DNA of 64,000 nt from Fulvia fulva (lineage: Eukaryota; Ascomycota; Dothideomycetes; Mycosphaerellales; Mycosphaerellaceae), in the NCBI RefSeq assembly GCF_020509005.1, contig NC_063020.1, positions 806,001 through 870,000 on the forward strand, in the 5' to 3' direction. Position 1 is the stretch's first letter, and each line of letters starts with the position of its first letter. A program made the position numbers and the translations under genes. Below the pieces are notes generated by a model. That model did not search any database and had not been told where the DNA came from. It worked only from the letters and a program-made list of their open reading frames with translations. Below are positions 1 through 9,640 of this stretch, piece by piece.

Positions 1-1256
1 ACCAAGATCATCTCCACTGCCCCCGGAGGTCTCGACTACTCGAAATGCAAACGCACCGAGTTGGACACGTTCTACAAACAGCGCTTGCACAAGGATGTTC
101 CAAAAGGCGTCAACAAGCCAGAGCTCATCCAGATGCTGCGCCGCCAGGACCAGGACCCCGGCACGTTCAGGTTTCTGGATCTCCCAGCAGAGATGAGGAA
201 CGCTGTGTACAAAGAGCTGCTGATCCTCCCTCGACCAGGCTCTCGCCGCCGAGGCAGTACTTACCAGCCTGCAGTCCTTGGACTGTGTCGCCAAGTATGA
301 GAGCACGACTTGACACCGATCTTGGTAACATCATGACTGACTCGTATTAGGTCCACTCCGAGTCTCCCGGCATCCTATATGGAGAGAACGAGCCAGAGAT
401 CATCATTGAGGTAGCCCATCACACCGCGCATTCTTATCCCCGCGAACTACAACGTCATTGCACCATACCACTCTTCTCCAAGATCACACACAAGGATTGC
501 CACCAGTTTTACCCATGGAGCGATGCATCCAGGTCTCTGCGGCTTGAGCAACTTACTCGATTCCATTCTTCCAGTGTCCAGATCAACATTGGCAACCAAC
601 AAGTTGGTTCAGGCCTCAGCTCTTCTTGCGCGTCGGAGCTCCTGATCGCGGTGAACCAATTGCTCTACTCTCTTTGCGACTTCCTTGCTTCAAGCCCGCA
701 AAAGCGCACAATAACTTCCAAGGTAAGTCAGCCCGTGCAGCCCGGAACATATCCGCCTCTAATCATGAAGCAGTTGAACGCCCAGACCGATCTTGTCACT
801 ACTCAAGAACTTCACCAGACACTTTGGCCAGTCACACGACTTGGCTCAGCTACCACCATCAATTTCGTCAATGTACCGCAGAAGGTCCAACAGCTCTTAC
901 TCGCTGGCTGCGTGACTGCTGGCGCCTCTCCCAGTCTCCTCGAGAAGTTGTCGCAAGCAGAGCCAAGGGCCAAAGCTATCTCGAAAGAGATTCGAAAGTT
1001 GGGATCCGAGAAGCAGGCCCAGATTCAGTCCGAGATTCGGGCTTGGTACAACACGACATACGACATCAACGTCGCCCTGAAGAGGACTCAGATGATGGAC
1101 AAGACCACGGAGAAAACCTTGAGGCAGCGCATAAGAACATTCGAGAAGACACCTGCTGGCAAACTGGCTGATCTACTTGCCGCGAACATCGGCGAAAGAA
1201 TCAAGGACATGGAGAATATCAGAGCGGATGTCGAGAGCAAGCGAGGCCATGCATGA
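1..1256 (+). CDS. F-box-like (2EXR-type) protein, 5' end outside window
   Basis: The gene enters the window already open. Exon 1 runs to 294, a 56-bp GT-AG intron spans 295-350 (GTATGA...TAG, phase 0), and exon 2 runs from 351 to the TGA at 1254-1256, giving 399 visible residues. Exon 1 carries the segment FLDLPAEMRNAVYKELL, the short F-box-like motif of large fungal families (often annotated 2EXR or F-box-like) thought to act as protein-binding adaptors. The remainder is charged and alpha-helical in character, with no other motif recognised. Three relatives with the same LPxELRNxIY motif follow on the same strand, so this looks like the first member of a tandem array. The start codon and true N-terminus lie upstream. 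The molecular partner is unknown. Confidence 0.7.
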
Positions 1257-1707
1257 TGGGTTATAGTATTCGAGATTCCGGCGCGGTCATAAAACTCATT
1301 CATATTGCAGCGGTAGATATTGTAAGGTTGATTGCAATAAGACACTTGACTTTTGCTGACCACACCCAAGGGTCGGTCAATTTGGACGTTGCCGCCCTGG
1401 CTTTCGCACCTGCAACTTCGATGATGGCTTGTAATGGGCACAACGATCGTAAGACCTGCAGACCGGCACTGTTCGTAAGCGCGTACGCTGTCCTACTAGC
1501 CTAGCAAGTGTCGTTATTATCGAGAGCCCGAGCCGACCGCGTAAGGTGTTCAAAGGTGACGACCTTTCTCGAGGGCGGCAACGACTGACTTTACCCACCA
1601 TTGATCTGGTTACACAATCCGAATTCGGAGCGGTCACTTCACCCAGGCATTCGATTTGACGACTTTCTCATCGACCACGACGCGCTTGTCACACACTTAG
1701 GTACGAT
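1257..1707. other. Intergenic, nothing recognised
   Basis: About 450 bases between two F-box-like genes. Only short overlapping ORFs on both strands are present, none with a family resemblance. It presumably holds the terminator of the first gene and the promoter of the second. Confidence 0.5.
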
Positions 1708-2549
1708 ATGGCTCATACTACTAAGGATCTACCTCGCGCACCCCATCGTCGCACAATATGGCCCAAGCTAAGAAGCACTTCTCGCGCATGGCACCCTCAA
1801 ACCCAGTCCCGCCTCGTCCAACTCCCCGGCGAGCTACGCAACATGATATACAACCTCGTCCTCTTCTCAGAGCCCCTCGACAGAAACCCTGTGCTCCGAG
1901 CACACAACCGATCCAGCAAGGCTATCGAAATTCGAACAATGACAAGGCCACCACTCGCAGCCACCTGCCTTCAACTCCAACATGAGTGCCTCTCCTCCTT
2001 CTTCCACCACGGGATCTTCACCTACACCATCGACCTAGACTTCGGCTACAGCTTCCACCACAGCATCAGCCGCGAGACCACAGCATCAGCCGCGAGACCA
2101 CAGCATGGCTCAAGTCCTCCGGCGCAGCTGACCTCACGCTGCGCGACGTTGTTGTGCGGCACTATGCTCTTGATTTTAGGAAGTACCCCGATGGGATTAT
2201 GCTCTTCACGGGCACGCACTTGTTAGGTGCGCATGTCACGGCCATACCACCTCGAGACGGGGACGAAGATGAAGACATGATTTCTCTGTCCTGGATTCAC
2301 AGGCTCCATGATGCACTACTTATTTGGAGGGTCGCGAGGCAAGCGAGAAAGGGGTGGTGAGCTAAGGATCTGGCTTCGGTCGCGAGGCAGGCGACGTTTT
2401 TTGAGCCCTGGTTGATGTATTCGAGAGCAAGAGGGAAGATGGCAAGGGTTGAGTGGTGGATTGGTAGGGTTGGAAGTGTCGTGACTGGGGTTATTGGGAA
2501 TGGTATCGCGCGGAATGTCGATAGGGCATGTGCTTGGTTCAGGGGCTGA
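1708..2549 (+). pseudogene. Broken F-box-like (2EXR-type) paralogue
   Basis: From the ATG at 1708 the frame encodes the family motif LVQLPGELRNMIYNLVLF and then a stretch aligned with the two paralogues downstream (LAATCLQLQHECLSSFF matches their ATCRQ...EALxxFF block). At 2061-2100 a 20-bp unit (CAGCATCAGCCGCGAGACCA) stands twice in tandem, which shifts the frame by two bases. The family sequence resumes in another frame after the duplication (TTAWLKSSGAADLTL, matching xRWxKxTGA in the neighbours). That second frame meets a TGA at 2358-2360 and then stays open to 2549. This is most simply a pseudogene made by replication slippage. An assembly error in the repeat is the alternative. Confidence 0.65.
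2061..2100 (+). repeat. 20-bp perfect tandem duplication inside coding sequence
   Basis: Two head-to-tail copies of CAGCATCAGCCGCGAGACCA at 2061-2080 and 2081-2100, followed by CAGCAT, the start of a third partial unit. Deleting one copy rejoins the two frames of the F-box-like paralogue. Confidence 0.9.
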
Positions 2550-2776
2550 GGCCCTGGATGCTTTCGACCTGGATCACATGCTTGCGAGAGTGAATATTGA
2601 GGCTCCAGTAGTCCGATGTCTTTGCACGGCCTCTGGACGGTCATGAGCTTCAGCTTGAGCAAACATCCTGCCCTCGCTACTGCTTAAGACCCTCAGTCTC
2701 CTGCGCAAGATCTGAAGCACCACGCAGGTATCACCTCCTGTTCGACAGCATCTCTGCGATAGATCACCTATCAACC

Positions 2777-3490
2777 ATGCCCGCTACGAAGCTGCGTGCC
2801 TTATTTCCCAAGAGTGAACCCCAAGAGTGGCACCTTCAACCAAACTGCCGACTCCTGCAACTTCCCGGTGAGCTGAGGAACCGCATCTACCACCTAGTCC
2901 TCATCGACGACCATGAAGAGAACAACCCCATCCGCTGGGAAGACGACCTATCTCATCGGATCAAGCTGAAAGGGATGAAGATGCCAGCGCTCGTAGGTAC
3001 CTGCCGCCAGGTCCAGCACGAGGCACTCACCTACCTCTTCCGCTTCGGCAAATTTTCACACAAGTTTACAGTCGATGACATGCACGAACTTCACTACCGA
3101 CTTGGCCGCTCAACCAAGCGGTGGATGAAACTTACTGGCGCCAACAAAATGTATATCCACGATTGTATCATAGGCTACGGAGCTGATGGAGTGGGCGGCA
3201 ATACCTTCCACTCCCTTGGGGCGCAGTGCGACCTTGTTGATAAAGACGACCCCTACAGACCGCCCTGGTACAACAAGGTCTACGCTAAGCTTGGGCCGAC
3301 GTTCCCACCGACCCTAGAGGGCTACACGGTGGAGAGTGTCGCACTGTTTATGACTGTGTGGGTGTGGGCACCTAGTGGTCGATTGGCCTACACCCTTAAT
3401 CAAATGGCAGCTTGTGGTGCGAAGTGGGCTGATGAGATGCGTATGAAGGCTCTGGGAGATCGGTTGCGGCAGATCCATGTTGTTGTTTGA
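2777..3490 (+). CDS. F-box-like (2EXR-type) protein
   Basis: An intronless 237-residue ORF from ATG 2777. Near residue 30 it carries LLQLPGELRNRIYHLVLI, the family motif, followed by the conserved ATCRQ-type helix (GTCRQVQHEALTYLF) and the block RWMKLTGA. The C-terminal part (VALFMTVWVWAPSGRL) aligns with the same region of the next gene. Length and layout match the neighbour at 3687-4448, so the two are recent tandem duplicates. No transmembrane segment, signal peptide or catalytic motif is visible. A role as substrate adaptor is inferred from the F-box-like motif only. Confidence 0.75.
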   Translation: MPATKLRALFPKSEPQEWHLQPNCRLLQLPGELRNRIYHLVLIDDHEENNPIRWEDDLSHRIKLKGMKMPALVGTCRQVQHEALTYLFRFGKFSHKFTVDDMHELHYRLGRSTKRWMKLTGANKMYIHDCIIGYGADGVGGNTFHSLGAQCDLVDKDDPYRPPWYNKVYAKLGPTFPPTLEGYTVESVALFMTVWVWAPSGRLAYTLNQMAACGAKWADEMRMKALGDRLRQIHVVV

Positions 3491-3686
3491 TCATTCACTA
3501 ATGTTGACGCGCTCTTACAAGCCAGCGCGGGAAGACAGCGTTTGGGTCCTCCTTTCACTCGCCCTTCACGTGAGAGCGTGGACGGTGCGCGAACGTGCCA
3601 CTTCACTCCAGACGACACCTCATTTCACACGACACAACTTCCCCTTCTCCTCACGCGGTCAACAAGCAACAACCCCCGACATCTCC

Positions 3687-4448
3687 ATGTCTACACAAAA
3701 CCCTTTCAACAAACTTCTCCACCGCCTTCATCACCCTCAACGCCCTGACCGCGCCCAAAAAGAATGGACCCTCCAACCACAATGTCCCCTACTGCAACTT
3801 CCCGGCGAGCTGCGGAATCAGATCTACGACTACGTCCTCGTCAACGATACGAGCAAAGACCCCAATCCCATGACCGAGTCCGACCGCCTTCCACACAGAA
3901 TCGAACTCCGGACCTTGAAGATCCCAGCCCTCGCCGCCACCTGCCGTCAAATTCACACCGAAGCCCTCTCCTACTTCTTCCGCCACGCGACCTTCACCTG
4001 CATCATCAAGATCGACAGCGCCATGCGCTGCGACTATCGCCTGGACGATAAATCCCGACGATGGCTACAGAAGACCGGTGCCTTCGAGTATAAGATCCAC
4101 GACATCGTGCTCGGCTTTGAACGTGCTGTTCCAGAGAGCGACAATGTTGTGCGGTTCAATGCTTTCCACATGATTGGTACGGTGGTCAAGGTCAACAGTG
4201 CCATGATGAATAGGAACTCACCTAGCTGGATGGACAAGCTGTTCTTCAAGGTTCGGAAGAGGTGTATGGAGAAGCCGAAGCACGCGGAGGAGTTCTCGAT
4301 TGCTACCATTGCGTGGTTGATGGTGCAGTGGGCTTGGGTTCCGACTACGAGGATTGAATTGACGACTGGGAGGCTGAGGATGGGATGTGCTCGGGTGGCT
4401 AAAAAGGTGGGTATGAAGTCGCTGGCGAATCTGCTCTGCGTGAAATGA
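3687..4448 (+). CDS. F-box-like (2EXR-type) protein
   Basis: 253 residues from ATG 3687. The same frame is open upstream to 3477, but the extra 70 residues overlap the previous gene's stop codon and have no counterpart in the paralogues, so the internal ATG is chosen. The motif LLQLPGELRNQIYDYVLV is followed by the conserved ATCRQIHTEALSYFF helix and RRWLQKTGAF. It is the fourth member of the tandem array that opens the window. The array's spacing is tight, with only about 200 bases to the previous stop. No other domain was recognised. Confidence 0.75.
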   Translation: MSTQNPFNKLLHRLHHPQRPDRAQKEWTLQPQCPLLQLPGELRNQIYDYVLVNDTSKDPNPMTESDRLPHRIELRTLKIPALAATCRQIHTEALSYFFRHATFTCIIKIDSAMRCDYRLDDKSRRWLQKTGAFEYKIHDIVLGFERAVPESDNVVRFNAFHMIGTVVKVNSAMMNRNSPSWMDKLFFKVRKRCMEKPKHAEEFSIATIAWLMVQWAWVPTTRIELTTGRLRMGCARVAKKVGMKSLANLLCVK

Positions 4449-4582
4449 AGCTGCTCCGTCAGGAGAGTGAGCAAGGTCCGGGGTGAGAATTGAGTGGCAG
4501 AAGGACAACTCACTTGAGTGTGACTCGTAAGGTGAGCAGTACGAGGCAAGGATTGACGCCACAGTCGTCTCAATCAGCGTGA

Positions 4583-5790
4583 TCAACTTGTCTGCAACCC
4601 AACCCCAGCTGCTTTCCTCCCCTCCACAAACTCCACCGGTGCAGTATAAGTACGCTTCCCATACGCCACATAAAAGCCCACCGAAATCAAAATAACGCCC
4701 GCCCACACCAAGGGCGCCCAGCTCGCTGTCGATAGATCCACTGGTAAGTTTGTCGGAAAACAGCTAAACACAATAATGAACGCCGAGTAGAAGAAGGCGA
4801 ACGCATTGATCGCCAGTCCATATCGTCCAAGGCTCCACCGCGCTGGCGGAAGTGGCTCGCGCTTCAATCGCTTGAGCAGCACACAGCCGATGCTAATCAT
4901 GTAGGTCGAGAGGAGCCCGAGGAGTGAGAGCGAGACGATGATGTTGAAGGCTAGAGTCGAATCGAGGTTGATTAAGCTGAGTAGGACCACGGCTACGGAT
5001 GTGATGTACACAGCGTTGAAGGGGATGTTCCATTTTGGGTCCATGCGGCCGATCAGCTTGGCGAAGGGAAGGCCTTTGTCACGGGCGAAGGCGAGCATTT
5101 CGCGTGCGCAAGTTGCGAGAGCTGTGATGTTGCCTGCATAGATGAGCAAGAAGAGGATGACGTTGAGAACGATCGATAGCGCTGGCGAGCCCGTGTTGTT
5201 GAAGAGGAGCAGATATGGGATGTCTGTCTCCAACTGTGTGCGGAGTCAGTCTTTGCGCGGCCCTGTAATTGCCTGTGGGCACGTAGTACGTACCACGCCT
5301 TCTAGCGGTCCTATACAAAAGAGCATGACCACGAGCGACAGTATGCCGAGGCCCACATTGCCGAGATAAGAAGGCCATCTCCGCGAGACTTGCGACTATG
5401 GTGGCGTAGCATGTTGCTGTGGTGATGAAGCACCTGCGAAGGATACCACCGTTAGGACGATTCGTGTATGCCTCGCTCCCATCTCACCAGACTTGCTCAC
5501 CAGAACAGTCCAGCATAACCACCATTCGAGAACCCCACAGACAACGACACCAGAACGAACTCCCACGATGCCATATACACCGACACGAAGCCCAGTGCAC
5601 TCAGGAAGCTGAAATTCTTGCTTCTTGCCCATCCGCAGCATGTCCCGGCGATCGCGGGCAGTGTCGCGCCAGGCATCATCATCCGTGCTGTCGACATCGT
5701 CGTACACTGGTAACTCATGGTCAATACCCTTCGACCCCGACGACTCTGACACGTCTGCAAAACCCTTCAACTCCACATTGTCGCGGTATG
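4583..5790 (-). pseudogene. APC-family amino-acid permease relic with internal deletion
   Basis: Read leftward, the sequence encodes a fungal amino-acid/GABA/choline-type permease (APC superfamily). The N-terminal tail (VELKGFADV, YDDVDSTDDDAWRD) leads to TM1 (FSFLSALGFVSVYMASWEF). After a plausible intron (donor GTGAGC, acceptor TTCGCAG near 5449) comes the TM2 end, CYATIVASLAEMA. The sequence then jumps directly to a late segment, LGNVGLGILSLVVMLFCIG. A further intron near 5236-5293 leads to the intact C-terminal half, 5233-4583, with several hydrophobic segments. Roughly 150-200 residues (about TM3-TM7) are missing at about 5380. A second lesion near 5612 loses about 10 bases after GKKQE and shifts the frame, and no ATG opens the N-terminal frame. 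The protein would not fold as a carrier. Confidence 0.7.
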
Positions 5791-6150
5791 GCTACGCTGA
5801 GCGTCGGTGGAGTGAGGACTCTCCATTCATGATCGCAACGCCCTTGGCCGAAGGCGAGAATCACTCACGATGTACAGGAAGAGGTTCATACTGCCTCTGA
5901 ACTCTGAACGCGGTCCATACTTGGCGAAGACGACTCCTGTACGATGGGGCCCCACCTGTTGTCGGCATCACTGCATCAGATTGGTTGGAGTGGGTGGCCC
6001 AGAGCACTTCGGCCGGATTGAGGCATGTCACCACATGCACGCACGCGATAAGACGATCTCGAAGGTGGAAGATGAGAGGAAGAGATGGAGGCGATGGGTG
6101 AAGCGATGAGACGGTAACGTCTGGTGCTGATTGGTCTTGCAGGATCGCGG
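5791..6150. other. Intergenic, nothing recognised
   Basis: Short uninformative ORFs on both strands. It lies between the permease relic and the telomere-like inverted-repeat element. Confidence 0.45.
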
Positions 6151-6525
6151 TATCCCTGCCCAGTCTCTAGGGACACGTTCCTTAGACCCGACCTTTCGGC
6201 CCATCAAATCCCAATCAACTCTAATCAATACGCGGGCGTTCGACTTTTTGGAAGACACTGCCTAACCCTCCCTAACCCTCCTAACCCCTCCCTAACTACC
6301 CTAACCTGCCCTAACCCCTAACCCTTACCCTCCTAACCCTTCGTAGGCAGCTTAGTACAATCTTGTTGTATATTGAACAACTACAAGCATCGAGCAAGCC
6401 GAGCAAGCTTAATCAAAGTCGAAGTTCAGGCTAGAATAAGGGTCTAGATTTCAGACTTTGAGATATCCGGCGCAACAGAGGGTCGGGTACGAGGAACGTG
6501 TCCGTAGACACTCGGGTATCCCTGC
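6151..6525. mobile_element. Non-autonomous TIR element with telomere-like core, copy 1
   Basis: A ~358-bp element (6159-6516). Its left end CCCAGTCTCTAGGGACACG is the imperfect inverse of its right end: 6482-6516 read on the minus strand gives CCCGAGTGTCTACGGACACG. About 80% of some 35 positions match with one gap. Immediately outside both ends stands the same 8-9 bp word, TATCCCTG(C), at 6151-6158/9 and 6517-6525, as expected of a target-site duplication. The interior has no ORF and holds a degenerate CCCTAA array. The sister copy at 36651-37010 has nearly the same length, the same end motif (CCCA..GTCTAGGG) and a related interior. Long TIRs with an 8-11 bp target duplication recall Mutator-like or hAT elements. 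The class assignment is inference. Confidence 0.75.
6260..6341 (+). repeat. Interstitial telomere-like repeats (degenerate CCCTAA)
   Basis: About 80 bases of CCTAACCCTC-, CTAACCCCTC- and CCCTAACCTG-type units, a degenerate form of the fungal telomere repeat TTAGGG on the minus strand. They lie inside the TIR element rather than at a chromosome end, with genes on both sides. Confidence 0.85.
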
Positions 6526-7018
6526 TTAGCCGGAAATGTACTGCGGACTTGGTTCTTGTTGCAGCAGGTGCTTGTTTGCTATCGACTGCATCAACATCAT
6601 CATATGACACAGATTCTATCATATGAGACTCCAGGGCTTGGTGAGCTGTATCAGGCGGCTCTTCTTCCCCTTCTTCGACTGGACACGATCCGCCATATGG
6701 AAACCTCTGCCCCGTCTTGACTGCTTCCCGGACACCACAATTCCAGCTTCCATATGGCATCGGGCAGCTCCGCCAACAGCTGCGCCTATGGCCCCTATGT
6801 TCCATGCACGGCGAAGGATATGAAAAAGTCGAAGAGAAGGCACAACATGAGCAACTTGAGCTCGAAACTGGATCGCACTCATACTGTTGCCATTCATTTC
6901 ATGGTCAGAAGTTTGTCGCGTCTAGTGCTATCGTGTCACTTTCGTGCACCTCCACTTTACGCGTTTTGTGCAACTCATCGCAACCCCGGAACCTGATCAC
7001 TTTGTTGGTTCGTTTCGC
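6526..7018. other. Intergenic, nothing recognised
   Basis: Overlapping ORFs of under 130 codons on both strands without family resemblance. A minus-strand ORF (6805-6431) reads into the TIR element and is taken as a shadow. Confidence 0.4.
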
Positions 7019-7231
7019 ATGGACCTTTCCTTCTACAATATCGAGGCTATATGCCCATTCTCTTATGACCTTCCTCGCGGAAAGTCTCGCGAAAAGGTGA
7101 CCTTGAGTGATCTAGTAGCGCAGACAGGCGATGCTCACAGCCTGGCGCCTGATTTCACGGGTAAGTTTAGGCTGGTCTCCTCGACAACGCAAATCCATGT
7201 ACAGCCTGCTTTACCATACCGGGAGTTGTGA
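7019..7231 (+). CDS. Small hypothetical ORF, possible gene fragment
   Basis: An ATG-started ORF of 70 residues (begins MDLSFYNIEAICPFSYDLP, ends ALPYREL) with an amino-acid composition that looks coding. It stops about 80 bases before the next gene. No family is recognised, and no upstream exon is apparent, so it may be a fragment or a chance ORF. A GTAAGT motif at 7160 could be a splice donor, but the frame reads through it naturally. Confidence 0.3.
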   Translation: MDLSFYNIEAICPFSYDLPRGKSREKVTLSDLVAQTGDAHSLAPDFTGKFRLVSSTTQIHVQPALPYREL

Positions 7232-7308
7232 ACATTGCTCAAACACTTCACATCCATAAAGACATCGAAGCCAGACAAGTGTAGCAAACCACATTCACAC
7301 AGTACGAC

Positions 7309-7902
7309 ATGGCACCCCCAAGCTACCTCTTCAAAGTCCAGCTGCGAGACATCTCAAGCCCTGAAATATACCGAGTCCTTCGAGTCCCAGCGAACACAAC
7401 CTTCCACCGCCTACACAAGATCCTCCAAACCACCTTCGGCTGGGAGGACGCGCACATGTACGAGTTCCAGCTCTTCGACGCCGCATCACGCGACTACAGG
7501 CCAAAGGAATACCTCGTAGAGCATCCCGTAGATATGGACACGGGCATGGCGGCTGCCATGGGAGAACCAGAGCCAATCTACGGGAGCAGTAGATCTCGGA
7601 AGATATCTGGTGTGTTTGGTGGTACTCATCGACTTTGGCGAGGTACTCAAGTCCGGATGGTGTATGAGTATGATATGGGTGATGGATGGGAGCATGAGGT
7701 TGAGTTAGTGGGTACATATGATGAGGATATCGAGCCTCCTGAGCTGCTCTGCCTTGCCGGCAGTGGACATCCGTGTCAGGAGGATTGTGGAGGTCCTTTT
7801 GGATGGGAACGGCTTAGAGAGACGTTGGTCGCTCGGAATGATTTTGATCCTGAGGAGTGGGATATTGATGCTGTGAATGAGAAACTTGTACGAATGCGTT
7901 AG
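7309..7902 (+). CDS. Plasmid pRiA4b ORF-3-like family protein
   Basis: 197 residues, intronless, from ATG 7309. The sequence fits the pRiA4b ORF-3/IS1096 TnpR-like family: an N-terminal beta-strand pair (YLFKVQLRDISSPEIYRVL), then FHRLHKILQTTFGWEDAHMYEF, the signature YEYDMGDGWEHEVELVG, and a Cys-rich C-terminal segment (LLCLAGSGHPCQEDCGGPFGW) ending in the typical FDPEEWDIDAVNEKL. Members occur on bacterial plasmids and insertion sequences and in many fungi. No enzymatic activity is established. Both the domain signature and the C-terminal motif are complete, so the gene appears intact. A horizontal origin is possible, but codon use does not stand out from its neighbours by eye. Confidence 0.85.
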   Translation: MAPPSYLFKVQLRDISSPEIYRVLRVPANTTFHRLHKILQTTFGWEDAHMYEFQLFDAASRDYRPKEYLVEHPVDMDTGMAAAMGEPEPIYGSSRSRKISGVFGGTHRLWRGTQVRMVYEYDMGDGWEHEVELVGTYDEDIEPPELLCLAGSGHPCQEDCGGPFGWERLRETLVARNDFDPEEWDIDAVNEKLVRMR

Positions 7903-8240
7903 ACGTCCGAGAGGGTTGTTGTGGACCAAAGACGAGAGCGGAGGCTGCGGCAGTGCTCTATTGGGATCAGCTTGTGTGTGATAATGTGGTTCAGTCGTTG
8001 CATATCTTGGGTCCAGAGAAGTGGCACATGCTGTAGAGATGAGCACGGAAGAGCTGAATTGATTGATGTTTGCAAATGTATTGCACTTGCCATGGATGCA
8101 CATTGAACCCTGTCCGTTTGACGTCACAGCTGCATTTCGAGATGCTCCTTGTAGTATCTTGTTGAACAGACTGTAAGTCTTACGAAGCTCAACAACATCG
8201 AAAGTCGTTGATGCGAGCCTTTTCCACGATCACCTACAGA
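7903..8240. other. Intergenic, nothing recognised
   Basis: 3' flank of the pRiA4b-like gene and 5' flank of acylphosphatase. An in-frame ATG at 8208 would add 11 residues to acylphosphatase (MRAFSTITYR..), a possible alternative start. Confidence 0.45.
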
Positions 8241-8659
8241 ATGTCGAAAAGAGTAAGAACATCAAATATCCCCTCGCGCTCATTTGCTGACCAGTCTCAG
8301 ATTTCGTTCAAAGTCGAGGGCGTTGTCCAGGGCGTCAACTTCCGGTACAATGTCCTACAAATGGGCAACCTTGCGCTGGCTGACGAAATGGTAGATCATG
8401 GACTGAGCAAAAGGCGAATGGCTTGAACGTCACTGGCTGGGTGAAGAACGCAGACGATGGCACAGTATGGCCGATCCACACCAATCGGGGTAGCATCCGC
8501 TGACTCGTCCACTAGGTCATCGGCGAGGCTCAAGGCGACCAAAGCTCCCTGGACAAGTTCGTCCAGCACCTCAATATGGGACCTCAGCCAGCGAAGGTCA
8601 AGAAGGTCGACCGGAAGGATATCGATTCGAAAGACGGCGAGTCGAGCTTTGGCCAGTGA
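8241..8659 (+). CDS. Acylphosphatase
   Basis: Four exons, 8241-8252, 8301-8344, 8395-8464 and 8516-8659, close in frame to 89 residues, the usual size of this family. Introns are 48, 50 and 51 bp (GTAAGA...CAG, GTACAA...TAG, GTATGG...TAG). The spliced protein begins MSKRISFKVEGVVQGVNFR, which holds the phosphate-binding loop and catalytic Arg of acylphosphatase. It continues with the second signature GWVKNADDGTV (catalytic Asn) and GEAQGDQSSLDKF. The family hydrolyses acylphosphates such as carbamoyl- and 1,3-bisphosphoglyceryl-phosphate in the cytosol. All motif residues are present. The gene is almost invisible as an ORF because the stop codons lie in the introns. Confidence 0.92.
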
Positions 8660-9640
8660 GTGGCGAACAACTCGATTTCGATCGAAGATCCGAGATACTG
8701 ACAGTTCAAGAGGATAAGGAGATGAATGTCAATGACTACACTGGCGGCGATCTCATCGCCGAAGGTTGACGGCTTCCTGCAAGCTGTATGCGTCAATATG
8801 AGGCGGAACAGCTAAATCCTGTATGGTGAACCCTGCTAGGGCACACGGCACCAGATACAGCCGTACAGAGCAGAGCCTCAAACTTCTCGTCGATGCATCA
8901 TGGAGGCTCGTGTTCGTCCGTTTTGCTGTGGCAGATGACTTGCATTGCCTCTCGGACAAGGCGTTTGGTCCGGCTTGTTCTCGCCGTCGGAATGTCTCGG
9001 AGCTGTCACGTGCGCTGTTTCGTCCGGCAAGAAGGCCGAATAGAAGATCGTCGTTCTGTCTTCGTCTGCGAAGCGACCTTCAGGCTTCAAACAAATACAA
9101 ATGGTATATAGCAAGCAAACTACCTAGCACAAGGTAGCATGCGTAGTAAGCCATCTGAATCGCTGAAAGAGAGCTCAAGAGAGTCACACGAAAGAGTGCC
9201 CAGTAAATAGCTGCAGATTACTAACGATTCCGAGATCCAGATTCAGCGCGCCGGCTGAGAATGAGCGTTCCGATTTGCTGGGCCGCTGCGCGTGCTGTGC
9301 TGGAGATGCCTGCCAGGGCTGAACTCGCTGTCTTACACCCTACACCTCCCTTGTTGTACCACGATTCTCGCCGTAGGAGACGTGTTTCCGTACAATGGCG
9401 GCATTCCCGCGGTGACCATGTGGCACGCGCACTGTTTGGATGGCAATGCATGAGTCGTAGCTGAGCTGAGTCTGAGCATTTTTTCTTTCATGTGTGAGTG
9501 GCTGTTTTCGTATATATCCTGTTTGCCTCCGTTGTCCTTGCCTACAGTTGCCTCTGCTCTCCAGACACAAAGGACATCACACGAAATTACATACACCACA
9601 TCACACCACCAACACACGACAACACACCTGATTGATCTCC
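8660..9640. other. Intergenic, promoter side of alternative oxidase
   Basis: No gene recognised. The last ~80 bases before 9641 are CA-rich and pyrimidine-poor, as is common in fungal 5' leaders. Confidence 0.45.

Noticed and set aside
3477..3686. 70-residue N-terminal extension of the fourth F-box-like gene
   Set aside because: It overlaps the end of the previous gene and has no counterpart in the paralogues. The internal ATG at 3687 matches their layout.
6260..6341. Ancient telomere fusion point or chromosome end
   Set aside because: The tract is enclosed by inverted repeats and a target-site duplication, and a second element of the same build lies 30 kb away, which fits transposition better.
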